The translations under genes and the position numbers were made by a program. A model generated the notes under the pieces. The model made no database searches, was not told the DNA's origin, and saw only the letters and a program-made list of their open reading frames with translations. From the NCBI GenBank assembly GCA_021827245.1, contig JAKAWN010000351.1:1-7099 (forward strand): a stretch of 7,099 nucleotides of DNA, read 5' to 3'. The DNA comes from Acidobacteriota bacterium. GTDB taxonomy: Bacteria; Acidobacteriota; Terriglobia; UBA7540. Of the stretch, positions 1 through 6,729 are shown piece after piece (positions within the stretch are counted from its first letter, which is position 1; the number at the start of each line of letters is the position of its first letter).

Positions 1-928
1 TTTTTTCTTTCTCGATGGTGGCAGGGTTCAGGCCTTTCAAGATGCGCGCGGCGAGATTCGCGGACAGCGAGCCGACTTCGAAATAGTCGGCGCCCAGGGC
101 AAACAGCTCGCCTTTTTTCACGGAGCCGGGCGTATTGCCGAAGACCGGAATCCTCCCCTCCCTGGCAGCCGCCACTACGGAGCTCGTTGCCAAATCGACC
201 GTATTGTCGCCGCCGATCCAGAGCGCTTGCGCCCCGCGGCCCACAAGGGACTTGGCTGCCTCCAGCACACCCACAGAGTTTTCAACGTTGGCTTCCAGAA
301 GTTCGATTCCCAGCTCTTTGCACTTTTTTCGCGCCTTCATCACGCAGGCCTCGGAGCACTGCTCGGCTGTATTCCACACCACCCCCACGCGCTTCAAACC
401 CGGGTACATTTCTCGTGCAACTTCAAACGTGTGCTCAACGGGCTGGAACGTGCCAACGCCAACAAGATACCTGGGATGGTCAAGCGGCCCGGTGCCTTTG
501 ATGCCAACACCTGCCCCATACGGGTCCGTTACAGCCGAGAAGACATGGATGACAGTGCCGTCCTTATTAGCGTTTGCCATGGCCTGCAAGCAAGGTGTGC
601 TGGAGGTGAGAACAATATCGAAGTGCTCGCTCACAATAGCCTTGGCGATGGTATTGGCCGTTGCAAAATCGTTCTCGGCATTGAACCGCTGGATCGTAGC
701 TGTCCGGCCGTTTACAAAGCCGTCCTTTGCCAGGGCGTCGATCATCCCGTCTACGTTTTCATCAAGAATGGAATTCGAAGAGAATTGAAATATCGCCACG
801 CGGCGGACCGTCTCAGTCACTGGCGCTGTCTTCCGCCCCCGCCGGTTCCAGTCTGAAACCAGCAGCACCGCGGACGCCGCGATGATCAGGATAACGCCAA
901 ACGCTAGCTTTCGGACCGCCGATAACAT
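1..928 (-). CDS. ABC transporter substrate-binding protein, PF04392-like (C-terminus cut by window edge)
   Basis: Open from an ATG at 928 to the window edge, giving 309 residues without a stop. An in-frame TGA lies 9 bases before the ATG, which fixes this start; GGAAAGG sits 12 bases upstream. Residues 8-25 form one hydrophobic helix followed by DWNRRGRK, with no lipobox, so the protein is probably anchored in the membrane facing the periplasm. Two Rossmann-like lobes follow. The first (44-160) has VRRVAIFQFS, the DGF turn at 69-71, TSSTPCLQA at 108-116 and FSAVTDPYGAG at 130-140. The second (179-309) has RVGVVWNTAEQCSEA from 180, WIGGDNTVDLA at 237-247 and PVFGNTPGSVKKGELFALGADY from 261. 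These match the ABC_sub_bind (TrpX-type) family, normally about 320-340 residues, so only a short tail is missing. The ligand cannot be read; some relatives bind aromatic amino acids. Permease and ATPase partners, if present, lie beyond the left edge. Confidence 0.9.
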   Translation of the reverse strand, partial: MLSAVRKLAFGVILIIAASAVLLVSDWNRRGRKTAPVTETVRRVAIFQFSSNSILDENVDGMIDALAKDGFVNGRTATIQRFNAENDFATANTIAKAIVSEHFDIVLTSSTPCLQAMANANKDGTVIHVFSAVTDPYGAGVGIKGTGPLDHPRYLVGVGTFQPVEHTFEVAREMYPGLKRVGVVWNTAEQCSEACVMKARKKCKELGIELLEANVENSVGVLEAAKSLVGRGAQALWIGGDNTVDLATSSVVAAAREGRIPVFGNTPGSVKKGELFALGADYFEVGSLSANLAARILKGLNPATIEKEK

Positions 929-1544
929 GTTCGTTCAGAACCTTTCCAAGCCTGCGCGCATTTAGGCAACGCTGCGGTTATTGTGCACTCTGCGAAGTCG
1001 TGGGGAGATGCGGTAAACCATTTCGTCGTGCTCAGTCTTCATGTCACAAAAAGTAAAGGAAATGGCTCCACGGCCAGCCCGCTGCAGCCCCGAACGAATA
1101 GGTGCTGGGCCTCCCGGCATGGCCAACCTCCCGTAACATTGATACTGATCGAACGTTGCGTTCATTCTGCGCGCGCAAATGCCTGGCGGCTGTGATGCAC
1201 GCCACAGCATGGTGTGACTTTTGTCCCTTGAAAGCAGGTAGCATGGCTGGCGCCGGTTTGTGGGGCCTGCGTAGCGGGCCAGTAGCCGGTAGCGCAAAGT
1301 CTTGCGCGCCTGGGGATGAAGTTCGGCGGGAATCTTGAGCACGCGCTCCACCAGCAGCGGAGAAGCAGCCTCCATCGCGCCATCGCACTTGCCAGGACGC
1401 GGCAGAAGGCAGGCGGTTGGCGGCGGGGTGTGCGGCCGGCTGGCGTGATGCAGAGCCTCTACAAGTAGCCTACATGGTCTGCCGGCCACGCCGAATGGGA
1501 CGTATGGGATTTTCCCGCTAAATTCATTCGTAATTTATAACACG
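929..1544. other. Intergenic stretch without a convincing gene
   Basis: This stretch separates the broken rmlD from the substrate-binding protein gene. A minus frame is open from a GTG at 1489 to 962 (175 codons). Its product is rich in Arg, Pro, Cys and Trp, has no domain I recognise and no good ribosome binding site. One part (about residues 45-85, containing ERVLKIPAELHPQARKTLRYRL) looks more protein-like and could be a remnant of a decayed gene, but I cannot name it. The right part (1491-1544) belongs to an AT-rich block with inverted repeats, listed separately. I see no tRNA, terminator or clear promoter. Confidence 0.6.
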
Positions 1545-1596
1545 TTATTTATCAGTAAGTTGCGAATTTCTCACAACCGATAAATTCGCCATTCGG
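1491..1596. repeat. AT-rich block bounded and filled by short inverted repeats
   Basis: The block is bounded by an 8-bp inverted repeat, CCGAATGG at 1491-1498 and CCATTCGG at 1589-1596. Inside it are GCGAATTT (1562-1569) facing AAATTCGC (1582-1589) across a 12-base loop, and ATTTATC (1547-1553) facing GATAAAT (1579-1585). The last two pairs overlap, so they would form alternative hairpins. Base composition is clearly richer in A and T than on either side. The block covers the end of the truncated rmlD frame and its TAA. It could be a short insertion, a remnant of a mobile-element end, or a terminator-like fold; no U-run follows the stems on either strand. The arms are directly visible; their role is inference. 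Confidence 0.5.
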
Positions 1597-1904
1597 AGGA
1601 AAATGTTCCCTTCGCGGACAACGTGTAACATTTGCTTCCCCGCCTCCATCGCCACGTTCAGTATTGCAAGCTCATTCCAGGCCTTGGCCTTCTCTGGTTC
1701 GAGTTCGCAGGCATCCACATTGGTGAAGGCTGCGAGGTGGACGACCATATCGGGTTTTTGGAAGTGGAAGATCTCCCGAACAGCCCCTTCATCGCAGAGG
1801 TCGCAATCCTCCCTTGAGAGGCCCACGACCTGATGGCTCTCTTCAAGGACAGGCGCCAGTGCGTGCCCGAGCATCCCTCCGGCCCCCGTTATGAGGATGC
1901 GCAT
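1545..1904 (-). pseudogene. rmlD: dTDP-4-dehydrorhamnose reductase, truncated N-terminal part
   Basis: The intact enzyme (about 290 residues) reduces dTDP-4-keto-L-rhamnose with NAD(P)H, the last step of dTDP-L-rhamnose synthesis. The ATG at 1904 has AGGGAG six bases upstream and overlaps the end of rfbB by 16 bases, as in coupled operons. Residues 1-12 (MRILITGAGGML) carry the GxxGxxG nucleotide-binding loop. The block from MVVHLAAFTNVDACELEPEKA (about 53-73) is the family's DxVxHxAAxTxVDxCE region. Similarity fades after NVAMEAGKQM (about 79-88), and the frame stops at codon 120 (TAA, 1547-1545). The STDYVFDG segment, the catalytic YxxxK and the whole sugar-binding C-terminal half are absent, and I did not find them in the other minus frames just downstream. 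The product is very unlikely to be active. The break falls in an AT-rich block with inverted repeats. An independent short NAD-binding protein is possible but less likely. Confidence 0.75.
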
Positions 1905-2953
1905 TTGGGGCTCCCTGCGGGGTTCCGGACTCTTTTCAGAGTGTCTTCGCGCTGCTCGTACTGCTCCCGATAGTATGAACGGTAGGCTTGGTTCTGGATC
2001 CGCTCTCTCCATTCGGCGTTTGCCACATACCAGTTGATCGTCGTGGCCAAACCTTGCGCGAATCGTGTCTCCGGCGCCCAGCCCAGTTCGCTTGTGAGCT
2101 TCGTGGAATCGAGTGAATAGCGCCGGTCATGGCCGGGGCGGTCCTGAACATGCGTCAGCAGAGAATGAGGCTTGTGGAGCAGGTCGAGAATCCGTCCGGC
2201 GATTTCCAGGTTGGGCCATTCGTTCCCTGCAGCGATGTGGTAAATCTCACCCTCGCGGCCACCGTGCAAAATAACATCCAACGCCCGGCAGTGGTCTTCG
2301 ACGAAAATCCAGTCGCGCACCTGCAGTCCGTCGCCATAGATGAGGATGCTTTGATCCTCGAGCGCCCGGCTGATCAGCAGAGGAATGAATTTTTCAGGAA
2401 ACTGATAAGGACCAAAGTTATTGGAGCAGCGGGTCACAATCGCAGGAAAGCGGTAGGTTTGAAAGTAAGCGCGCGCCAGAAGATCGGAGGCGGCCTTGCT
2501 TGCCGCATAGGGACTGTTCGGCGACAGCGGGGAGTCCTCCCGAAACTTCTGCCCCGCGAGCGCACTCCCGTAAACCTCATCCGTGCTAACGTGAACGAAG
2601 CGCCGGACGCCCGCCCGGTGCGCCGCCGCCAGCAGACACTGGGTCCCCAGCACGTTGGTCTTGACAAACACGGAGCCGTCCAGAATGCTCCGGTCGACGT
2701 GGGACTCCGCAGCAAAGTGGACAACGGCATCCACTCCTTCGGAAAGCGCCTGCAGCATCGCATCAGGGTCGCAGATATCCGCCTTCAGGAATTGATGCCG
2801 CGCATTTCCGAGCACGTCCGACAGGTTTTCAAGATTCCCGGAATAGGTTAAATTATCTAGATTGAGGATGGAGTAAGTGGGGTATTTCCGCAGCATATAG
2901 CGGACGAAGTTCGAACCGATAAAACCCGCTCCTCCAGTAACGGCCAGCTTCAT
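1889..2953 (-). CDS. rfbB: dTDP-glucose 4,6-dehydratase
   Basis: This cytoplasmic NAD-dependent enzyme (RmlB) converts dTDP-glucose to dTDP-4-keto-6-deoxy-glucose, the shared precursor of dTDP-L-rhamnose and other deoxysugars. Its 354 residues match the family's usual 330-360. It is an extended short-chain dehydrogenase. TGGAGFIGSNF at 6-16 is the NAD loop, LDNLTYSGN at 32-40 follows the second strand, and HFAAESHVDRS lies at 79-89. The active site STDEVYG (123-129) holds the Thr-Asp-Glu triad, and YAASK (149-153) holds the catalytic Tyr and Lys. SNNFGPYQFPEKFIPL (177-192) and GDGLQVRDWIFVEDHCRA (207-224) bind the nucleotide sugar. Nothing essential is missing. The gene starts 11 bases after the rfbA stop, with a modest AAGAGAG overlapping that stop codon, and its end overlaps the rmlD start, so the three genes are probably one transcript. 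It is the only member of the operon that looks fully intact. Confidence 0.96.
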   Translation of the reverse strand: MKLAVTGGAGFIGSNFVRYMLRKYPTYSILNLDNLTYSGNLENLSDVLGNARHQFLKADICDPDAMLQALSEGVDAVVHFAAESHVDRSILDGSVFVKTNVLGTQCLLAAAHRAGVRRFVHVSTDEVYGSALAGQKFREDSPLSPNSPYAASKAASDLLARAYFQTYRFPAIVTRCSNNFGPYQFPEKFIPLLISRALEDQSILIYGDGLQVRDWIFVEDHCRALDVILHGGREGEIYHIAAGNEWPNLEIAGRILDLLHKPHSLLTHVQDRPGHDRRYSLDSTKLTSELGWAPETRFAQGLATTINWYVANAEWRERIQNQAYRSYYREQYEQREDTLKRVRNPAGSPKCASS

Positions 2954-2964
2954 TTTCGGCTCTC

Positions 2965-3741
2965 TTATTCCCGTGCCTCCACCGCAGCAGCTACCTGCCC
3001 CGGAGCTTCCAGATGGAGCTTGTTCGCGCCCGTTTCCGCGACAAGGTTAGTGGCGCTTCTCAGGGACTCAAACGTCCCGGCGTCGGTCCACCAGTCCTCA
3101 AGGACGCTGTACGTCAGGGTTCTCTCACCCAAATATGAGTTATTGACATCGGTGATTTCAAGCTCGCCCCGCCGCGAGGGCTTCAACCTCTTGATCCTCT
3201 CGAAGACGCTGGAATCATAGAAGTAAATTCCGGTGACGGCATAGGGGCTTGGTGGATCTTCCGGCTTCTCCTCGATACGGATGATTCTCTCACCCTTGAA
3301 AACCGGGACGCCGAAACGCTGGGGGACGGGAATTTCCTTGAGGATGATATGAACTCCCCGGGTTTGGCGTTTGAAACGTTCGACAGCCTGCGCGATATTG
3401 CCCTCGATGATGTTGTCGCCCAACATCACGCAGATCTTTTCTCCACCCGCAAAGTACTCCGCCAGCTTGAGGGCGTCGGCGATACCGGCTTCACCTTCCT
3501 GGTAGGTCAAGTTCAGGTGGCGAAGGCCAAACTCCTTGCCGTTGCTCAGCAGAAGGAGGAAATCACCCGAATTGTGGCCGTCCGTCACGACCAGGATCTC
3601 TGTCACCCCCGCATTGATAAGCGCTCGGACGGGATAGAAAATCATCCGCTCACTATAAACTGGCATCGGGTGCCTGTTGCTGATTTTGGTCAGCGGATAA
3701 AGGCCCCAACCCGTGCCACTAGCGGGAATGGCTCCTTTCAA
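2965..3741 (-). CDS. rfbA: Glucose-1-phosphate thymidylyltransferase (short class) with an altered signature loop
   Basis: RmlA joins glucose-1-phosphate and dTTP to form dTDP-glucose, opening the dTDP-rhamnose pathway. The TTG start at 3741 has a strong GGAGGT five bases upstream, and residue 2 onward matches the family N-terminus (MKG). Most of the 258 residues are typical: GDF at 59-61, YQEGEAGIADAL at 80-91, LGDN with metal Asp109, QRFGVPVF at 141-148, EEKP at 157-160, VTGIYFYD at 169-176, RGELEITDVN at 191-200 and WWTDAGT with Asp220 at 217-223. The first 33 residues are odd. The usual LAGGTGSRLYPLT reads PASGTGWGLYPLT, so a signature Gly is Ser8 and the catalytic Arg is Gly13. The usual NKHLLPVYxKP reads NRHPMPVYSER, so the Lys is Arg23. 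Activity is doubtful. There are no stops or frameshifts. It leads the operon, 11 bases before rfbB. It is a nucleotidyltransferase by family with high confidence; whether it is functional is open. Confidence 0.88.
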   Translation of the reverse strand: MKGAIPASGTGWGLYPLTKISNRHPMPVYSERMIFYPVRALINAGVTEILVVTDGHNSGDFLLLLSNGKEFGLRHLNLTYQEGEAGIADALKLAEYFAGGEKICVMLGDNIIEGNIAQAVERFKRQTRGVHIILKEIPVPQRFGVPVFKGERIIRIEEKPEDPPSPYAVTGIYFYDSSVFERIKRLKPSRRGELEITDVNNSYLGERTLTYSVLEDWWTDAGTFESLRSATNLVAETGANKLHLEAPGQVAAAVEARE

Positions 3742-3746
3742 ATTGT

Positions 3747-3752
3747 ACCTCC
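3747..3752 (-). promoter_or_regulatory. Strong ribosome binding site deciding the TTG start of rfbA
   Basis: On the minus strand GGAGGT precedes TTG with a five-base spacer. The only nearby ATG (minus strand, in TTAATGGAGG) is out of frame. The site therefore supports TTG as the start and suggests that the gene is, or recently was, translated. Confidence 0.75.
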
Positions 3753-3957
3753 ATTAAGACGCAGTGCCTTGTGTTCCCTGCGAATTCGGGAGGGTCCACG
3801 TTTTCGTGTATCAGGGGACCTGCAAAACGGCACAGCGTGACAATCAATCCAGTCTTCGACTTCGGCTACGGCGACAGACTCTGGGACGGAAGGAAAAGAG
3901 CTGAACCGAGCGCCTGACCGAAGTTCGGATTGCTGTGACCGCCCTCCGGGATATCAA

Positions 3958-3977
3958 GTTCCGCAGAGTTGCGGAAC
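3958..3977. repeat. Perfect 8-bp inverted repeat (hairpin) upstream of rfbA
   Basis: GTTCCGCA (3958-3965) and TGCGGAAC (3970-3977) are perfect complements separated by the four bases GAGT. The stem is stable, but neither strand continues with a run of T, so it is not a standard intrinsic terminator. It lies about 215 bases before the rfbA start. It could be an operator for a dimeric regulator or a leader hairpin. Confidence 0.55.
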
Positions 3978-4488
3978 ACTGGGCTTATGCGGTACAGGGA
4001 AGGTGCGATCAGTGATTTCCATTGGGTCTGGGTTGAAATGATGATCTGTTTGTTCTTGCTTGCAGGTTTTCTGAGGCACGTGACCCCGGAGAGCAGTCAG
4101 TGCTCAATTATCTTTTTGAGTCAACCACGCTGTCTTCGGAGTTTTTCACATGTTGCCTTTCGTCTCCCGCACGTGTTGCGGCAGACTGATCTATCTGATT
4201 CAATCCTCTGCGATGACTGGACCCTTCCATCAACCGCGGGAGTACGACTGGCACACACCACGGCGAATAACATCTTTAATGAGGTTCGGCAGTTTGACGA
4301 ACGGACCATGAGGCTCCTGGCCCCTGGCATTTCTTCGGGTGTTCTTTGACACTCTTCTTGCGAAGGTTTCAGTCCAGTTCCTGGAAACCGCCACATTTTT
4401 CTCTTCCCTGTTCAGCAACACTCGTGTGGTTACTTGGGAAGGGTTCAAACCATCATGCAAATCCGGAGATCCAAAGTTGGAGAGGATT

Positions 4489-6216
4489 TTACCAAAAGAT
4501 AATCTGCAGAGCGATGAAGACCGCGAGCGAGACGCACGCCCAGAAGATCGGCCGCTTGAATAAAGGATATTTCTCCTCAGACGGAATTTGAGTGCAGCCA
4601 TAAACCAGACCCGCGAGTTCGCCCTCCTCGCGAGGACGGGTGAAATAGGTGACAATGACGGTCACCACCACGCAGACAACCCAGGACCATAACCCCTGGT
4701 AAACATCCTGGGCCAGAGCCTGCGCCTTCGGGTAGAAGGCAAAAATGCCGATGGTCCTAGGGTCGAATCGCATCAACAGAAAAATACTGACGGATGCAAG
4801 GGTGCCGGTTAGGAGCCCCCAGAAAGCGCCTTTTGAAGTTACTCGCTTCCACATCATGCCAAGGATCACGGTGCCGAAGAGGGGCGCAATGAAGAAACTG
4901 AAAAGCGCCTGGACGTAATCCATAATGCTCGCAAAATGCATTGCCGCATACGCGGCCGCGATGCTTACCAGGACTCCGATGATGCTGCTCCAGCGTCCCA
5001 TCGCGACGTAATGCGCGTCCGGTTTATGTTTGTTTAGAAAGGGCCGGTAGAGGTCATAAGTCCAGACGGTGGCGAAGGCGGAGACGTTGCCCGCCATCCC
5101 GGCCATGAAACCTGCAATAAGGGCGGTGATGCCGAGACCCAGCAGGCCGGATCCGCAGTAACGGCCGAGCATCAGCGGCAATACGGCGTTATAACTGTAT
5201 TGGCCCGCCTGCGCCACGGTTTCCGGCAGCAGATGAAACGGCAGCACCGCAAGGCCAATCAAGCCCGGAAGGATGACAATGATGGGAATCGTCATCTTGA
5301 AGAACGACGCGATGATGGGGGCCATCTTCGCGGAACGGAGGTCCTTGGCGGACATCACCCGCTGAACCACCAGAAAGTCCGTGGTCCAGTAACCCATGGA
5401 AGTTACCATACCCAGGCCGAAAACAATGGCCACCCAATTAATGCCCATCGGGTTCGAACTGAAGTGTCCCAAGTCGCTCCACAAATGCGTGAAGTCCTGT
5501 CCCGGAAAATTACTATGAATGCGCGCCACCATGCCGCTCCATCCGTGCGTCTCAATGAGCCCTAAAATGGGTATCAGCAACGCGCCAAACCATATCAGGA
5601 AAAATTGCACCACTTCGTTGAAGATGGCCGAAAACAGGCCGCCTGCCGCCACGTAAGCAGCGACAACGATCGAGGAGAACCAGATGCTGAAGTGGAGATT
5701 CCATCCGAGCAAGACCTTCATGACCACGGCCATGGAAAACATGTTCACGCCCGACATGAGGATGGTCATGACGGCAAAGCATATTGCGCTTAAGCCACTG
5801 GTGGCGCGATCAAAACGCAGTTGAAGATACCCGGGAACAGAGTGGGTGCGCGAGATGTAATAGAACGGCATCATGACGATGCCAAGAAACAGCATGGCGG
5901 GGATAGCACCAATCCAGTACCAGTGAACCGCCAGGATGCCGTATTCATAGGCCGCTGCCGCCCATCCCATCAGTTCGAGCGAACCTAGATTCGCCGACAT
6001 GAAGCTGAGGCCAGCCACCCAGGCCGTCATCTCCCGCCCCGCCAGGAAGAAGCCTTCGCCACTCCTGGTGTACCTTTTGAGGTAAAAGCCAATGGCCAGC
6101 ACGGCCGCAAAGTAAATAACGATAATGGCAAAATCCAGGGGGTGCGGGGAAAGCACGGTTGGGGTTTTGGACTGAATCAGAATTAATTCTACGGGCCCCA
6201 CAAAGGAATCTATCAT
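4489..6216 (-). CDS. Sodium/solute symporter, SSS (SLC5) family
   Basis: An inner-membrane carrier of the LeuT fold that normally drives solute uptake with Na+. Its 575 residues fit the family, and about 14 hydrophobic segments can be picked out (roughly 27-46, 64-90, 94-122, 141-166, 173-195, 201-222, 258-284, 300-328, 360-386, 407-428, 434-455, 462-483, 507-525 and 556-574). Family marks are FLAGREMTAWVAGLSFMSANLGSLELMG from 57 (first core helix), the SRTHSVPGYLQLRF segment at 122-135, AAGGLFSAIFNEVVQ at 190-204, GYWTTDFLVVQRVMSAKD at 275-292, and TVWTYDLYRP at 383-392 after the sodium-site helix. The pattern is closest to the sugar-type (SGLT) side, but the substrate cannot be read. The ATG at 6216 has GGGAGAG eight bases upstream; the next in-frame Met is inside the mature core, so this start is firm. 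The gene stands alone: 513 bases follow the preceding gene and 747 precede rfbA, so a shared transcript is not evident. Confidence 0.93.
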   Translation of the reverse strand: MIDSFVGPVELILIQSKTPTVLSPHPLDFAIIVIYFAAVLAIGFYLKRYTRSGEGFFLAGREMTAWVAGLSFMSANLGSLELMGWAAAAYEYGILAVHWYWIGAIPAMLFLGIVMMPFYYISRTHSVPGYLQLRFDRATSGLSAICFAVMTILMSGVNMFSMAVVMKVLLGWNLHFSIWFSSIVVAAYVAAGGLFSAIFNEVVQFFLIWFGALLIPILGLIETHGWSGMVARIHSNFPGQDFTHLWSDLGHFSSNPMGINWVAIVFGLGMVTSMGYWTTDFLVVQRVMSAKDLRSAKMAPIIASFFKMTIPIIVILPGLIGLAVLPFHLLPETVAQAGQYSYNAVLPLMLGRYCGSGLLGLGITALIAGFMAGMAGNVSAFATVWTYDLYRPFLNKHKPDAHYVAMGRWSSIIGVLVSIAAAYAAMHFASIMDYVQALFSFFIAPLFGTVILGMMWKRVTSKGAFWGLLTGTLASVSIFLLMRFDPRTIGIFAFYPKAQALAQDVYQGLWSWVVCVVVTVIVTYFTRPREEGELAGLVYGCTQIPSEEKYPLFKRPIFWACVSLAVFIALQIIFW

Positions 6217-6729
6217 CGGCCAATCTCTCCCGGACTGACCTTAACCTGACGAAGGGTAAGGCTCCGGACTAAGCGCTCGATGGAAGGATTTTTGAAGCGG
6301 GCAAAAGCCTTTCCCCACCGATTGCAAATCAACCCGCGCCAAAGTATTGCATCCACGGTGGGGTGGCTCATACCGCGTCCGGCATGGCTTGCCCTTTTCA
6401 ATTCACGCCGAAGAAGACGATCTTCGCTCCCGGCTGGTCAAAAGCGACCTCAAGACTGGCATGCTTTCGCCGGTCGTAGTGTAATGTTAAATCCAACGCT
6501 CGCCCAGTGCTTTAATGATACCGGGCGGGAAGTAATATAGGAGAAATGCCGAGCCCAAGCCTTCGCATCTCAAACATCGCCACAAAGCCGGGGAAACTTG
6601 CTGATGCGTTAGAAGACCCTTATGCCAGGCATAGCTTGCAAACGCATTGCTGTGAGTTCGATGCCAGACCCTGTACGTTGGCTCCCCAATGGCATGCGTT
6701 ATGCTTGAATCACCGAGGGCTCTTCGCAT
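6217..6729. other. Intergenic region upstream of the symporter gene
   Basis: This stretch lies between the stop of the right-hand partial gene and the symporter start. Small frames on both strands (minus 6729-6487 and 6401-6213, plus 6280-6540 and the start of one at 6546) show no domain and look like chance. It presumably holds the symporter promoter and leader, but no convincing promoter pair was found. A sigma-54-like match (TGGC...TTGCA) near 6325-6345 has the wrong spacing. An imperfect leader hairpin sits at 6239-6261. Confidence 0.55.
6239..6261 (-). repeat. Imperfect hairpin in the symporter leader
   Basis: CCTTAACC (6239-6246) and GGGTAAGG (6254-6261) pair at seven of eight positions across a seven-base loop. 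The structure ends just before the symporter ribosome binding site (6231-6225), so it could influence translation start. A CCGGACT direct repeat (6230-6236 and 6263-6269) brackets it. The pairing is seen directly; any regulatory role is a guess. Confidence 0.35.

Larger units (their letters stand above)
3742..4488. other. Intergenic region, about 750 bases, no gene recognised
   Basis: It lies between the stop of the symporter gene and the ribosome binding site of rfbA, both on the minus strand. Short open frames exist on both strands (minus 4396-4121 and the downstream end of a frame from 4655; plus 3969-4349), but none has a recognisable domain, a good ribosome binding site or natural-looking composition. 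The leader of the rfbABD operon and its promoter must lie here if the operon is transcribed on its own, but I could not find a convincing -35/-10 pair. The one clear structure is the hairpin at 3958-3977. No tRNA or terminator with a U-run was seen. Confidence 0.6.

Noticed and set aside
135..856. Two long plus-strand open frames (217 and 209 codons)
   Set aside because: They lie antisense to the well-supported substrate-binding protein gene, and their products are Ser/Thr/Pro- or Arg/His-rich with no domain.
1507..1517. Small palindrome GGGATTTTCCC
   Set aside because: Its four-base arms with a three-base loop are expected by chance and do not add to the inverted repeats already described.
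2129..2851. Plus-strand open frame of 240 codons
   Set aside because: It is a shadow of rfbB, whose motifs on the minus strand are complete.
3643..3741. Diversity-generating retroelement target as the cause of the rfbA changes
   Set aside because: The changes are not limited to adenine positions, lie at the 5' end of the gene, and no reverse transcriptase or template repeat is visible.
4440..4455. tRNA-like T-arm (GGGTTCAAACC)
   Set aside because: The stem does not pair properly around the loop, and no acceptor, D or anticodon arm is present nearby.
6325..6345. Possible sigma-54 promoter (TGGC...TTGCA) before the symporter
   Set aside because: The distance between the GG and GC elements is about 13 bases, where 10 are required.
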